Shown: positions 1 to 12,444, counted from the first letter of the stretch. The stretch: 64,000 bases of DNA from Meconema thalassinum (GCA_946902985.2 OX336396.1:234624297-234688296); one strand, 5' to 3'. The notes: generated from the sequence alone by a model not told the origin. A program made the numbers and translations.

Positions 1-87
1 ATGTAGCTGTGCCGGTGCGATTGATTATTGGCAATCCGATTGAGGGGGCGGATTTCTGACAGCCTACTATCCGGATTATCGGGGACA
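1..87 (+). mobile_element. 3' end of a long LTR (family B), cut by window start
   Basis: This stretch matches the last ~85 bases of the solo LTR that ends at 16388 (shared start ATGTAGCTGTGCCGGTGC, shared end CTATCCGGAT...GGACA or GGTACA). It ends in CA and is followed directly by GTAC (88-91) and then by SINE body sequence, so it is the right edge of an LTR insertion whose remainder lies left of the window. Whether it is a solo LTR or the 3' LTR of a full element cannot be told. Confidence 0.8.
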
Positions 88-91
88 GTAC

Positions 92-486
92 GAGGACTGG
101 AACGGGGTCTACTCAGCCTCGGGTGGCCCAAATGAGTAGAGGGGATTCGATTCCCCCTCAGCCATCCTCGAAGTGGTTTTCCGTGGTTTCCCACTTCGTC
201 TTCGGGAAAATGCCGGGATGGTACCTTCTTCAAGGCCACGGCCGCCTCCTTCCCTCTTCCTTGCCTATCCATCCTGACCATCCATTACCTTCCCTCATGA
301 GGCCCCTGTTCGCTTTGCAGGTGAGGCCGCCGGGGCGAGGTGCCAATCACACCTCACCAGTTGTATCCACTCCGATTAAATGTTCCTAGCTCTAGGACAC
401 TGCCCGTAGAGGCGGTAGTGGTGAGTTCCCTCGCTGAGTCCGTGGGTTCCACCAACCTGGAGGGTAAACTACTAAGAAAAGAAGAA
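92..486 (+). mobile_element. SINE family 1, body and 3' end
   Basis: tRNA-derived SINE body (motif AACGGGGTCTACTCAGCC, then GAGTAGAGGGGATTCGATTC) running to a purine-rich A/G tail near 486. Its 5' tRNA head is missing because LTR-B inserted at GTAC (88-91). The same family, with its head, lies inverted at 1807-2072 plus 16393-16621, and a truncated head copy is at 28302. An unoccupied GTAC is present inside this copy at 219-222, exactly where elements A and B inserted in the inverted copy. Confidence 0.75.
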
Positions 487-768
487 AAAGAAAAGAGGAA
501 CTTTTATCCATATTTATTTATTTATCGTATGGCTTTTAGTGCCGGGAGTGTCCGAGGACATGTTCGGCTCGCCTGAGTCTGTAGCTGCTTCCAGCGGGCA
601 CCCTAAAGGGCGAGCTACAAGTTCCGTTCAATTTCAAGTAGTTACAACTTTCGCCACCAGATATCAATGATACCTAGTGGTGAACGTTGGAACTTTGATA
701 GAGCGTTCTGACGAAATCTAACCTAACAAATTTTGCTTTACACAAGTTTAGTCTGTGAAAGGATCTTT
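487..768. other. Unclassified repeat-like intergenic DNA
   Basis: No coding potential seen. The part from ~515 to 620 (TTTATTTATTTAT, then GTGCCGGGAGTGTCCGAGG) resembles the 3' part of a further SINE, but I find no second copy in the window to confirm it. Confidence 0.35.
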
Positions 769-935
769 AACATGCCATAAATCTATGACATGGGACCGCC
801 GGCTTTACTTCCCCTCCGAAGGAAGGCATACTGAAGGATTTTTAACGCTCTTAAAAATCCGACGACTTCGGCTGGGTTTGAACCCGCTATCTTGGGCATA
901 GCAGTTCAGCATGCTACCGTCTACGCCACCGAAGC
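769..935 (-). mobile_element. SINE family 5, nearly complete
   Basis: Read on the - strand it starts with a tRNA-like head (GGCTTCGGTGGCGTAG, B-box-like GGGTTCAAACCC) at 935 and continues with a short body (CAGTATGCCTTCCTTCGG, GGAGGGGAAGTAAAGCCGG). The same head and body occur on the + strand at 24210-24295 and 25372-25445, where they are separated by an inserted R-family element, so this copy serves as the uninterrupted reference. Confidence 0.75.
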
Positions 936-1353
936 CGGGTTTTTATCCATAAATTCGTACGCAAAATATTATTAACGCCTGAAATACTTCATTTAGCTTT
1001 TGAATTAAGTTCCAAACTGCCGCCCCTGAAAATTTGCCGCTCTAGGCTGCAGCCTACTTAGCCTATTTAGAAATACGGCCCTGATCCGAACTTGTTGAAT
1101 ATCATTAGCCTACTAGGTCCTGGAAGTTTACTGTACGACGTGTCATATTTTGTCCACTGTGTGTTTTCCATGACAAATATGAGATGAATTAAACTCTTCT
1201 CATTCAAATGACGTCATTAAGTATAATTAATACACCTAGCTAAAAAGGGTTGCAATTCTGGCTGTATAACATTCATATTAAATATGACACACACGGCCTA
1301 GGGGGAAGATTTTCTCCTCAAATGTCTAAATGTATTGCTTTAATACTTCATGC
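936..1353. other. AT-rich spacer, nothing recognised
   Basis: Both strands read; no ORF of interest, no repeat with another copy in the window and no RNA gene seen. Confidence 0.5.
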
Positions 1354-1366
1354 TTTATATAATACA

Positions 1367-1676
1367 GCCGGACCCGTGGTGTAGGGGTAGCGCGCCTGCC
1401 TCTCACCCGGAGGCCCCGGGTTCGATCCCCGGCTCCGTCAGGGATTTTAAAACTGACGTGAGGGTTGGAACGGGGTGCACTCAGCCTCGTGAGGACAATT
1501 GAGTAGCTGTCTGACAGTGAGACAGCGCCCCGATCACGAAAACCAAGATTAACGGCCGAGGGGACCCGACGCGCTCATCACGCTTCACCCCAATATCTGC
1601 AGGCCGAATGGCTGGGCAGCGGTCGCTTGGTCGGCCTTAGCCCGTCATGGGCTGGATAGAGCCAGGGGTTGACTTT
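1367..1676 (+). mobile_element. SINE family 2, full length, with 13-bp TSD
   Basis: tRNA-derived SINE: head CCGTGGTGTAGGGGTAGCGC with A box, B box GGGTTCGATCCCC, then body (AAAACTGACGTGAGGGTTGG, AACCAAGATTAACGGCC) ending GGGTTGAC. It is bounded by a 13-bp target duplication TTTATATAATACA at 1354-1366 and 1677-1689. The tail is a short T run rather than poly-A. Related copies: 16725-17045, 20159-20470, 51454-51535 (3' piece, inverted) and 54728-54960 (inverted). Confidence 0.9.
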
Positions 1677-1806
1677 TTTATATAATACATTAAAAATATT
1701 ATTTTAATGTCAGTAGAATCGGATAACAAACGTGTGGATGTGGGTGGGATGCGGATAACGTTTTGTTTATCCGGACAGGGCCCTACGGGAGTCATGAATG
1801 GAATAT

Positions 1807-2072
1807 TTCTTCTTTTCTTAGTCGTTTACCCTCCAGGTTGGTGGAACCCACGGACTCAGAGAGGGAACTCACCACTACCGCCTCTACGGGCAGTGTCCTA
1901 GAGCTGGGATCATCTAATCGGAGGGGATACAACTGGTGAGGTGTGATTGGCACCTCGCCCAGGCGGCCTCACCTGCAAAGCGAACAGGGGCCTCATGAGG
2001 GAAGGTAATGGAAGATCAGGATGGATAAGCAAGGAAGAGGGAAGGAGGCGGCCGTGGCCTTGAAGAAGGTAC
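1807..2072 (-). mobile_element. SINE family 1, 3' half (split copy)
   Basis: Inverted copy of the SINE seen at 92-486, beginning next to the direct repeat ATGAATGGAATAT (1794-1806) and ending abruptly in GTAC (2069-2072) at the left LTR of element A. The 5' half, including the tRNA head, resumes at 16389 and ends at 16621, followed by the same ATGAATGGAATAT at 16622-16634. The 13-bp target duplication shows this was one SINE, now separated by 14.3 kb of LTR elements. Confidence 0.9.
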
Positions 2073-5000
2073 TGAGACAGTATTTTGCTATTTATTGGAA
2101 CCCTGATATGACAGCGAGACGTATTTGGAAGTTATTGCTTGACGTTATTTTGACTGCAGGCTTTGAGGCGCAGTTTGCTTCTTGTGCACTAAGGAGATGG
2201 ATAGACTACCCCGCCACGCTCTTGATCACGTGCACAGGACATGCTCACGGACTTGGCTCTGCAACTAGTTGATGGATATATGAAATGATAATCGATTGGG
2301 TTCGATTGTACACCTCGATACAGGTGTGATGCATCTTGGGTAGACTCCCAGCTGTGACGGGAATGAGCAGTTTTGAAACGACAGACACTTGAGTACAGCA
2401 ACTTATGCAGTGAACATGTTATCGTTCGTATAAGAAAGTTCCGTGTATCACGCAGTAATACGAGTGTTCTCTACTCGCAGCGCGGTTCGAACGAGTGAGC
2501 TTAGCCAACACATGGACTTGTTAATACAGACTTCGATGAGGAAATCTGCTTCGTATTGGTTTGAAATGCAAGAAAGCATTATTATTAAGAACATTATGAC
2601 TGGATTTTCTTGTGAGAAACAAGCTATTGGAGTAATGATGTGCTAAACATATCGTTCAGGAATGTAATGCAGTAGCAGAGTTGATCATTTGGAGTGACAT
2701 CCTTTTGAACTCTACAATGAAGAGAAAGAAAATGTTGGGGAACGTTAGTTCTGATCCAGTGGTTTTACAGTAGCCAAGTATGAAGAAACAACTCCAAAGA
2801 AAGGAAACTACTTTACTGATAACGTCGAGGGAGCCTCGTGCAAGCAATATGCAGGAACTCCGTTTCGTGGACAGTAGTTTTCGGGTTAGGAGGAAGTTGG
2901 TTCGGCGACTTGCAGTTCCAGCCATGAACTTCTCAGGGATGATGTTTCAGTTCCTGACAGGAATGTATATTCCTATAATTTCTTCAATTTCAACCAGAAC
3001 TTCGCCCAAGGTAGCTGGAAAACTTTTCTTCTCTTGTAGACAGTAGAACTTGTCACCTTTAGTTCGATACTTTTCACCAATATTTTATTAAATTAGTATG
3101 AATTTCATTCAAAGACTAGATCTGGTTCTTTTTATCATTTCTGTCGGAGAGTGTAATTTATTGTGTGGTTAATAGTAAACGTGATGCTATTTAGAGCATT
3201 ACTTTGTTGCTTTTGTTTAGAAATTTTTTTGGAATAAAACCAAGCATTCAATTTTGTTGAGAAGATATCTGCAGCATAATTAGGACCAAGACGACGATTT
3301 CTTTGTATAAGTATAGCAATTAGGAAGAAGATGGCCACACACTCGTGCACTCGAACTATTCCAAAAATATTTCAGTGATACTATTCGTTTGGACTTATGA
3401 CATTCTAGTAGAAATTCTTTCTTTTAGAAATGATAGTGCATTTTCATCGTTATTTTCCATGGTTATGGATTTATGGAAATCGTCCAGCGAAAACAATTGT
3501 GAATTGATTGCCAAGGCATTTGCAGCCTACTTTCACATATATTTTTTGATTAAAGATTTTTCTTTAAATGTAATATTTTGTTCGTTCAGTTTTTGCTTGT
3601 GTTATTTCAATTCGTTTTTGGGAAGACTCTTGGATAGATCATCGTTTGATTTAATGGTTTGCGTGTATCTATTGATATGATAATAGACTCCTTTCCATGA
3701 TGTAAGTCTCACGTGTTTTCGTCTGAGTAGTTGAGCCATTTTTCGAGTTTGGATAGGCGAAACTGAAACGACTATTTTGATAGTGTCTATTTACAATTTT
3801 TCTCTCACATATAAGTCATTATGGAAATATATATATATATATATAAATATATTGGAATTGTGAATCAAATTTAACTACTCACACTATTATAACAGAATTT
3901 GTCGTAGACTTAAAAGACGATAATTGTGGAAATGGAAAATACAATTTATTTAATATATTGTTGCTTCTTGTTTAATGAAGTTAGAAAGGAAGTAATCTGT
4001 GGCATTTCTATATTCGTCTATGATGGGGCATGATATTTTCAGAGCAATTTCTGAAAGGTTTTAAGTTTAATAACGTTTGGGTTTAATTCTTGACAGCTTT
4101 GGAAAGCTGAAATGAGGTATTGCAATTTTGTGCATACGATTGATTGTGTTAGTTAAGCTAATATTTGACATCATTGGATGGTCAATATTAATGCTGGATA
4201 TTGTACTTGTAGTCTTTTGAGAAGACGTTAACGTAGTCATTGCGTTTTAGTAAGAGTGAAATTAGCTTTTGAGCTATCACCTTTTTTGGATATGATGTTG
4301 TAGTTATCGTGAATTGGAATCACGAATGTTTTTCTTATATGCTTGTTTTATTCAAGTTGCCCTACGTTTTATTCTCGCCTAGTAGGATTTGCCGGAGATA
4401 AATTGTCTATATCATGACACCCATATTTAAGTAACACAGCTACTTCTCGAACAACTTTAACTAATTCATGCAACAGAATACATGTGATATTTCAGTAATT
4501 TTAGTAAAAATATACTGCATTCTTTGAAGCATATAAATAGTTAATAAACTATTTTCTCAACTTGTAACACTATTCGATTATCTTAATTGATTGTTGAATA
4601 CAACGAATTAAGAAAATGATAACCATGAAACATACTTGTAAAATTAAATGAAGATAGGCAGCGTTTAGAACAAAATCCTAATTGAGGATGTAACTTGTAT
4701 ATAAAATGTAAAATATGTATAAATCTTTAAGGGTATAACATCAGTACATAATGTAATATTGTATTTTTCTTGTTATTTGTTCAGCGGATGATATGAACAG
4801 TAAGATGGGGCCTTATTGTAGGCATTTATTTAAAACTACATTTTTCATCATTTGATCTAAAGAAGCTTTTCTTTAATTTTGTGTCAAATTGACGGACATT
4901 AATCATTAATCAGTCAATAAATTGAATTTAATTTTAAAAGAATCTTAGAACGTCTGGTGTTTTATATCAGAAAAGGGGAGTGCGTTAGGAGGACCAGTGG

Positions 5001-5276
5001 GTAGTTTTTTCTTGAGTTTGCTTAAACTTAACGCCCGAGATATTTTTATTTTATTTTAGAGTCTCTTGTTCGAGTTCTTTTGAGCTTTGTTTCATCGTAA
5101 TTTTATACACCACTGGCATCTTCGTACCGCTTTCTTTTATATCGACGTATCCTGATCCCTGGTTGATCCTAGTTGGTAGGTTTTTCAGAGGTCATTTGAG
5201 CCGGGAACTTCTAGAATCTACGATCCAGCTTTTCCATCGGATTGCAACAGGTAAGACCACGTGGATTACGGGTACA
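2073..5276 (+). repeat. 5' LTR of element A (3.2 kb)
   Basis: Begins TGAGACAGTATTTTGC and ends TGGATTACGGGTACA. Nearly identical to 9242-12440. An AATAAA signal sits at 4916-4921. At 3.2 kb this is several times longer than usual gypsy LTRs. No credible protein is encoded; the short ORFs in it are shared by both LTRs but show no domain. An (AT)n tract at 3829-3846 differs in length between the two LTRs. Confidence 0.93.
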
Positions 5277-5284
5277 TCTATATA

Positions 5285-5302
5285 TGGCGCCCAACGTGGG
5301 GC
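5285..5302 (+). promoter_or_regulatory. Primer binding site, tRNA-Lys(CUU) type
   Basis: TGGCGCCCAACGTGGGGC, eight bases past the LTR end, is complementary to the 3' end of animal tRNA-Lys(CUU). It primes minus-strand DNA synthesis. From general knowledge this primer is common in insect gypsy-type elements. Confidence 0.88.
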
Positions 5303-5968
5303 TATCGAATTGGCATTCTCGATTTCTCCAATGCTAAACCCATGTGTGAGAATCCATTTTTATGAGATTATTGAGTTTAGCAGTTTTCGAACGATGTAGT
5401 CGTTAGCAAAATTTTATTTGGCATTGCTACGATTATACACGTCGAATTCGTTGGGAATTCACGTTTCTTCAAATCGTGAAGATGAGTTTACTCAATCTAC
5501 CTGGCATACAGATAGAATTATCGCCATTGCTTAAATTTATTTGTTTTATGCGTGCCTAGTAAAAAGTAATTTGATTGATTACGACATGACCATAAAAGAG
5601 ATTTCTAGGAAATTTTTATGGATCAGCGTGGTCAGATGGGGCATGACATGGGGCCATTTTTCACTCCATGCTTGTCGGCCATTTCGTGTTAGTTACCGGC
5701 GATGATTATTTGTAGATCATCTGTAATAATAGAATCACTTTCTTTAATAATAATATAAATAATTTATCATTTCAATTTTAATTTAAACCGTTTCTAATAT
5801 AAATCACCGTCGTTGCATACCTCCTATTTTCTTATAGACTTAATTTATATACTAAGTTTAGAAGCAAAACAAAATTCAATGCTTGTATTGGTGAAAAGGG
5901 TCATTCTAATTGTGTCAATTCTGCTATTTATGTATTGCATTCCTGTGTTTTCTATAATTGTATTTACC
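5303..5968 (+). other. Untranslated leader of element A
   Basis: AT-rich leader between primer site and gag. The open frame continues upstream of the chosen gag start through a hydrophobic stretch (from ~5813), but this upstream part has no counterpart in element C and is probably not translated. Confidence 0.5.
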
Positions 5969-8551
5969 ATGACAGCTGTGTCAATGGAGGACATTGCCAA
6001 TATGTTGATGGCAATGCAGGAGAAGATGGGCAGTCACGCTAATGAATTAGCTGAGATCAGGAGTAATTGCCAAACTAGTTTTGACAATATCAACTCCATT
6101 GTCAATAAGAATACTGAATTAGTTCAGGGATCTGTAGGGGATATTAATCAAATGCACTTGTCCCTCAAATATCTTCAAGATAGTAATCGTAAGATTGCAG
6201 CTAAAGCTAAAGATATAAAGGAAAAGATAAATGATGTAGAAACAGGCATCGACAGTGTGACAGCCGATGTCAAGCTTGTTCAACTTGACATTAGCAGTGT
6301 TAATGTAGAAGTTGGCCATGTTAGATCTAATGTTGCATCATTAGAAGTAAAAATAAATTCAACTGAAGGCAAATTAGATGCAATGAAGAGTAAAATAAAT
6401 TCAACAGAAAGTAAAATTGATTCAGCTCAAGTTGATATTACTGCAATGCAGAGTAAAATTAATTCAACAGAAAGTAAAATAGATTCGACTGAGAAAAAGA
6501 TAGATGCAACTCAGGCTAAAATTAACTTAACAGAAGGCATTGTAACTGGTATACGAGCTAGTATTTCTACCATAAAGGAGGATGTTAGAAATATTAAATC
6601 GGAACTAGATAGTAATCAAAAATAAAATAAAATTAGTTTAGATGCATTGCAATTGCAGTTTTCAAACGAAGCAAGTGCAACGCAAGAAACTCTAACCAAA
6701 TTAGAGGGTGATATGGCCCAACTTAAAGAAAAGGTTGAAGATCACAACAAAGTCTTGAGAAAAGATATTGAGATCGATCTCAAGGCTATTGTTAACGTTC
6801 AAGTGACCATCTTAAGGGGGGAAATCACGAAAATAAATGCAGATGTCATTAAAAGTATTAAGTCAGATTTTGAATTAAAGATTAACAGAACAGAATTAAG
6901 ACTTAACCAAGATATTTCCCAGGCTAGAATAGACACTGATAAACGAATCGATTCAGTTCAGACTATGCAGGTCGAAAGCGTTACTGTTCTTAGGGAGGAT
7001 TTAGAAACGCAGATTAAAGGCGTAATTTTGAAAGTAGACCAAGTTAAGATAGATCTAAACTCAGAGCGTGAAATGAAAACATCAGAATTAAACGAGATTA
7101 GACAAGAGTTTCAAACGTTCAGGTTAATGGATCATATAGACATAAATTAATTAAGATCGGAAATCAAGTCACAATTGGAAACGTTGGGGAAACCTATAAA
7201 TTCTGATGGGGAAGGAAAGGTACACCATTTAAGGGACAGGATGGATACCACAACGCCAGCTAGAAACTATTTAGCGAGGTTGAATAAGGCACATGAAACA
7301 GAACAGAGTCATGCTAGATCAGAGATCCCGAATGAGGCTACGTCAGAAACAAATCCCAGAGATTTTAGGATATCAACGCCTAATGACAGATCTAATGTCA
7401 AGATAGTGAGGAATTACGAGGAGAAAATTAAGAAGTTTTCAAATACGGAGGGTTTGACTCCTATAGAATTCATTAGAAATCTACAAGATCACTTTGCGGA
7501 ACATCATGTTGCAAGGGACAGAGAACTGCGGATTGTTGAGAAGCATCTGGCAGATGCACCGTTAAATTGGTTTCGAGCTTTCCGATATACTTTCGATAAC
7601 TTCGAACAGTTTTCGGAAGCATTTATTAAAAGATTCTGGTCGATAGAGATACAACACGCAGTGAGGGCGGAAGTCTATTCAAGGAAATATATTAGTACTG
7701 GACCCACCAGTTATTCTGAATTCTTCACATCTCAGTTAGCCCGCCTTAGATATCTTCAACCCCCATTGAGACAGGAGGAAATTCTTGAGACGATTTCACG
7801 CCAGTTACCGGTGGAAGTTAGAAGGAATTTAATCTCATCAGGCGTAGAGGATTTAGCGGCAATGGACGACTTGCTGCGTAGGCTAGACCATACTTCTATG
7901 TCGCCTACCATAGTCAAAAGCGGAAGGACGGAAACTAAGGCCGTGAACGCGGTAGTCGTTGATCAAACTCAACAAACAGAAAGGTCAAATAGGACAGGAT
8001 CTAGATGGGAAGGTCCGATGAGGAACAGTAGAACGTGTAGTCGAAAATTTGAAGATAGAAACAACCAACGACCATATGGAAACTACCAACAGAGATACGA
8101 TCGAGACCGGAATAGACCTAACCAAACCGATCGTATTCAAGAAAGATATAAACCTTACGAAAGTAGAAATAGGAATGACAGGTACATGAATGGAAATCAG
8201 GAAAGAGAACAATACCAACCTAGGAATAACAGGTATCGAGGTTATCAGAACAATAACCGATACTATGATAATAGGGATAGACAAGGCCAGTATCAGCAAC
8301 AGAATAGAGGTCAACAAGGGCTTGCCAGATATAAAAACTATCGAGACAAAAACTATCATAACCAGGATGATAGAGAACAGTCTAGAAAGGACAGGGATAG
8401 GCGTGAAGAAAGGAAGGATCGACGGGACACAGAAAGTGAGCCAGAACCTAACACTAGCCATCACACTAGTGATAATGAAAGGGGTTCACAGGAAAAAAAC
8501 CGCCAATTTCGAAATCCCGGAAGGATTAAACAGCCAGCCGTCTCCATTTGA
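5969..8551 (+). pseudogene. gag: Gag of element A, two in-frame stops
   Basis: Structural protein of the retrotransposon particle. I start it at the ATG at 5969 (MTAVSMEDIANML). The frame continues through TAA codons at 6623-6625 and 7148-7150 to the stop before 8552. The first ~400 residues are coiled coil with reiterated KINSTESKID-like units around 6350-6540. A retrotransposon capsid-like domain follows at ~7430-7900 (LNWFRAFRYTFDNF, VYSRKYISTGPTSYSEFF), clearly homologous to element C (WFRSFRYTFD, LYSRKYSTNAPTKYSEFF). The C-terminus is rich in Arg, Asn, Gln and Tyr. No CCHC zinc knuckle is present; the basic tail may replace it for RNA binding. Confidence 0.85.
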
Positions 8552-9177
8552 TATAATTATACAAGATGTTTATGAGGTCACGGACGAAGATTTATTATTC
8601 GAAGAAATGGAAGGAATTGTGAGTGGACGTGCTGAATTGCCTATAATTGAAATCTCTGTGGGCAATCAACATTGCAGGTCTCTTATAGACACGGGAGCGG
8701 CCATTTGAATCATGTCCGAAGATTGCTTTTTGAAATTAGAAAAGGAACAACAATTTACCACATTGCCAGCCAGCTTCATCGATCAAAGTGAGAGGACTAT
8801 TTCAACATAAATCGATGAAATGCAAATTACAAGTCCAGCTGAAGTTCAGTATAAATGAAAGATGTTTTGAACATATTTTTGTGGTGCTCAAAAATATCAA
8901 TTTTGAAATAATCCTAGGGATTGACTTTATTACCCGTGCCAGAATTACCATTGACATGGACAGGAGAATTATCAGGTTCCCAGAGAAAACTATTAGGAAG
9001 ATAGTACATGAAAATATTGATTCCAATGAGGATGTAGAAAACTTGATCAGGGAAGAAGTTTTAGAAAATATAATAAATCAGGCCGAGCAAGAAAGAGAGC
9101 ATTATGCACTTTACGTCGAGGGATTTACAGAAAGTACTTCAAGAAAGTGGAATAAAACGCAATATTCTGTTCATTGA
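8490..9177 (+). pseudogene. pol: Protease-only pol remnant of element A
   Basis: The frame lies +1 relative to gag and overlaps its end. It shows the retroviral-type aspartic protease start (ELPIIEISVG) with the active-site triplet DTG at 8688-8696, then a TGA at 8706. The protease C-terminal half (IILGIDFITRARITID) reappears one frame over in the ORF 8788-9177, so a frameshift lies between. The homologous region of element C reads LPYNVILGIDFIRENKVIID. Downstream reverse transcriptase, RNase H and integrase are absent: the sequence goes straight on to the polypurine tract within ~60 bases of the last codon. Confidence 0.85.
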
Positions 9178-9229
9178 CGAATACCTAGAATGGTGTAATA
9201 AAAGTATTTGCACACTTTTATTAGCTAGG

Positions 9230-9241
9230 TTGGGAGGAGGA
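9230..9241 (+). promoter_or_regulatory. Polypurine tract of element A
   Basis: TTGGGAGGAGGA immediately before the TG of the right LTR; primes plus-strand synthesis. Element C has the analogous AAGGAGGGGAGA. Confidence 0.85.
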
Positions 9242-12200
9242 TGAGACAGTATTTTGCTATTTATTGGAACCCTGATATGACAGCGAGACGTATTTGGAAG
9301 TTATTGCTTGACGTTATTTTGACTGCAGGCTTTGAAGCGCAGTTTGCTTCTTATGCACTAAGGAGATGGATAGACTACCCCGCCACGCTCTTGATCACGT
9401 GCACAGGACATGCTCACGGACTTGGCTCTGCAACTAGTTGATGGATATATGAAATGATAATCGATTGGGTTCGATTGTACACCTCGATACAGGTGTGATG
9501 CATCTTGGGTAGACTCCCAGCTGTGACGGGAATGAGCAGTTTTGAAACGACAGACACTTGAGTACAGCAACTTACGCAGTGAACATGTTATCGTTCGTAT
9601 AAGAAAGTTCCGTGTATCACGCGGTAATACGAGTGTTCTCTACTCGCAGCGCGGTTCGAACGAGTGAGCTTAGCCAACACATGGACTTGTTAATACAGAC
9701 TTCGATGAGGAAATCTGCTACGTATTGGTTTGAAATGCAAGAAAGCATTATTATTAAGAACATTATGACTGGATTTTCTTGTGAGAAACAAGCTATTGGA
9801 GTAATGATGTGCTAAACATATCGTTCAGGAATGTAATGCAGTAGCAGAGTTGATCATTTGGAGTGACATCCTTTTGAACTCTACAATGAAGAGAAAGAAA
9901 ATGTTGGGGATCGTTAGTTCTGATCCAGTGGTTTTACAGTAGCCAAGTATGAAGAAACAACTCCAAAGAAAGGAAACTACTTTACTGATAACGTCGAGGG
10001 AGCCTCGTGCAAGCAATATGCAGGAACTCCGTTTCGTGGACAGTAGTTTTCGGGTTAGGAGGAAGTTGGTTCGGCGACTTGCAGTTCCAGCCATGAACTT
10101 CTCAGGGATGATGTTTCAGTTCCTGACAGGAATGTATATTCCTATACTTTCTTCAATTTCAACCAGAACTTCGCCCAAGGTAGCTGGAAAACTTTTCTTC
10201 TCTTGTAGACAGTAGAACTTGTCACCTTTAGTTCGATACTTTTCACCAATATATTATTAAATTAGTATGAATTTCATTCAAAGACTAGATCTGGTTCTTT
10301 TTTATCATTTCTGTCGGAGAGTGTAATTTATTGTGTAGTTAATAGTAAACGTGATGCTATTTAGAGCATTACTTTGTTGCTTTTGTTTAGAAAATTTTTG
10401 GAAATAAAACCAAGCATTCAATTTTGTTGAGAAGATATCTGCAGCATAATTAGGACCAAGACGACGATATCTTTGTATAAGAATAGCAATTAGGAAGAAG
10501 ATGGCCACACACTCGTGCACTCGAACTATTCCAAAAATATTTCAGTGATACTATTCGTTTGGACTTATGACATTCTAGTAGAAATTCTTTCTTTTAGAAA
10601 TGATAGTGCATTTTCATCGTTATTTTCCATGGTTATGGATTTATGGAAATCGTCCAGCGAAAACAATTGTGAATTGATTGCCAAGGCATTTGCAGCCTAC
10701 TTTCATATATATTTTTTGATTAAAGATTTTTCTTTAAATGTAATATTTTGTTCGTTCAGTTTTTGCTTGTGTTATTTCAATTCGTTTTTGGGAAGACTCT
10801 TGGATAGATCATCGTTTGATTTAATGGTTTGCGTGTATCTATTGATATGATAATAGACTCCTTTCCATGATGTAAGTCTCACGTGTTTTCGTCTGAGTTG
10901 TTGAGCCATTTTTCGAGTTTGGACAGGCGAAACTGAAACGACTATTTTGATAGTGTCTATTTACAATTTTTCTCTCACATATAAGTCATTATGGAAATAT
11001 ATATATATAAATATATTGGAATTGTGAATCAAATTTAACTGCTCACACTATTATAACAGAATTTGTCGTAGACTTAAAAGACGATAATTGTGGAAATGGA
11101 AAATACAATTTATTTAATATATTGTTGCTTCTTGTTTAATGAAGTTAGAAAGGAAGTAATCTGTGGCATTTCTATATTCGTCTATGATGGGGCATGATAT
11201 TTTCAGAGCAATTTCTGAAAGGTTTTAAGTTTAATAACGTTTGGGTTTAATTCTTGACAGCTTTGGAAAGCTGAAATGAGGTATTGCAATTTTGTGCATA
11301 CGACTGATTGTGTTAGTGAAGCTAATATTTGACATCATTGGATGGTCAATATTAATGCTGGATATTGTACTTGTAGTCTTTTGAGAAGACGTTAACGTTG
11401 TCATTGCGTTTTAGTAAGAGTGAAATTAGCTTTTGAGCTATCACCTTTTTTGGATATGATGTTGTAGTTATCGTGAATTGGAATCACGAATGTTTTTCTT
11501 ATATGCTTGTTTTATTCAAGTTGCCCTACGTTTTATTCTCGCCTAGTAGGATTTGCCGGAGATAAATTGTCTATATCATGACACCCATATTTAAGTAACA
11601 CAGCTACTTCTCGAACAACTTTAACTAATTCATGCAACAGAATACATGTGATATTTCAGTAATTTTAGTAAAAATATACTGCATTCTTTGAAGCATATAA
11701 ATAGTTAATAAACTATTTTCTCAACTTGTAACACTATTCGATTATCTTAATTGATTGTTGAATACAACGAATTAAGAAAATGATAACCATGAAACATACT
11801 TGTAAAATTAAATGAAGATAGGCAGCGTTTAGAACAAAATCCTAATTGAGGATGTAACTTGTATATAAAATGTAAAATATGTATAAATCTTTAAGGGTAT
11901 AACATCAGTACATAATGTAATATTGTATTTTCCTTGTTATTTGTTCAGCGGATGATATTAACAGTAAGATGGGGCCTTATTGTAGGCATTTATTTAAAAC
12001 TACATTTTTCATCATTTGATCTAAAGAAGCTTTTCTTTAATTTTGTGTCAAATTGACGGACATTAATCATTAATCAGTCAATAAATTGAATTTAATTTTA
12101 AAAGAATCTTAGAACGTCTGGTGTTTTATATCAGAAAAGGGGAGTGCGTTAGGAGGACCAGTGGGTAGTTTTTTCTTGAGTTTGCTTAAACTTAACGCCC

Positions 12201-12440
12201 GAGATTTTTTTATTTTATTTTAGAGTCTCTTGTTCGAGTTCTTTTGAGCTTTGTTTCATCGTAATTTTATACACCACTGGCATCTTCGTACCGCTTTCTT
12301 TTATATCGACGTATCCTGATCCCTGGTTGATCCTAGTTGGTAGGTTTTTCAGAGGTCATTTGAGCCGGGAACTTCTAGAATCTACGATCCAGCTTTTCCA
12401 TCGGATTGCAACAGGTAAGACCACGTGGATTACGGGTACA
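9242..12440 (+). repeat. 3' LTR of element A
   Basis: Starts TGAGACAGTATTTTGC, ends ATTACGGGTACA, and is followed by GTAC at 12441-12444. Roughly 25-30 differences from the 5' LTR by eye, mostly single substitutions plus a shorter (AT)n tract near 11003. Confidence 0.93.
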
Positions 12441-12444
12441 GTAC

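Larger units (their letters stand above)
2073..12440 (+). mobile_element. Element A: Ty3/gypsy-like LTR retrotransposon, internally deleted
   Basis: A 10.4 kb element with two direct LTRs of 3204 and 3199 bp (TG...CA), flanked by the 4-bp duplication GTAC (2069-2072, 12441-12444). Next to the left LTR lies a tRNA-Lys primer site, next to the right LTR a polypurine tract. The 4 kb interior carries a coiled-coil gag homologous to that of element C and a broken protease, but no reverse transcriptase, RNase H or integrase. It is therefore non-autonomous. The LTRs differ at only about 1% of sites by eye, so insertion is fairly recent. Confidence 0.92.

Noticed and set aside
5813..5968. Hydrophobic N-terminal extension of gag A as a signal or envelope segment
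   Set aside because: No counterpart in element C, lies in the AT-rich leader, and a better start exists at 5969.
7985..8464. 159-codon antisense ORF with a hydrophobic, membrane-like translation
   Set aside because: It is the complement of the Arg/Asn-rich gag tail; purine-rich codons give Ile/Leu/Val/Ser-rich antisense by composition alone.
8494..8500. Canonical -1 slippery heptamer A AAA AAC in gag frame near the end of gag A
   Set aside because: A -1 shift here leads into a frame that stops within ~30 bases; the protease frame is +1, so the heptamer cannot explain pol expression.
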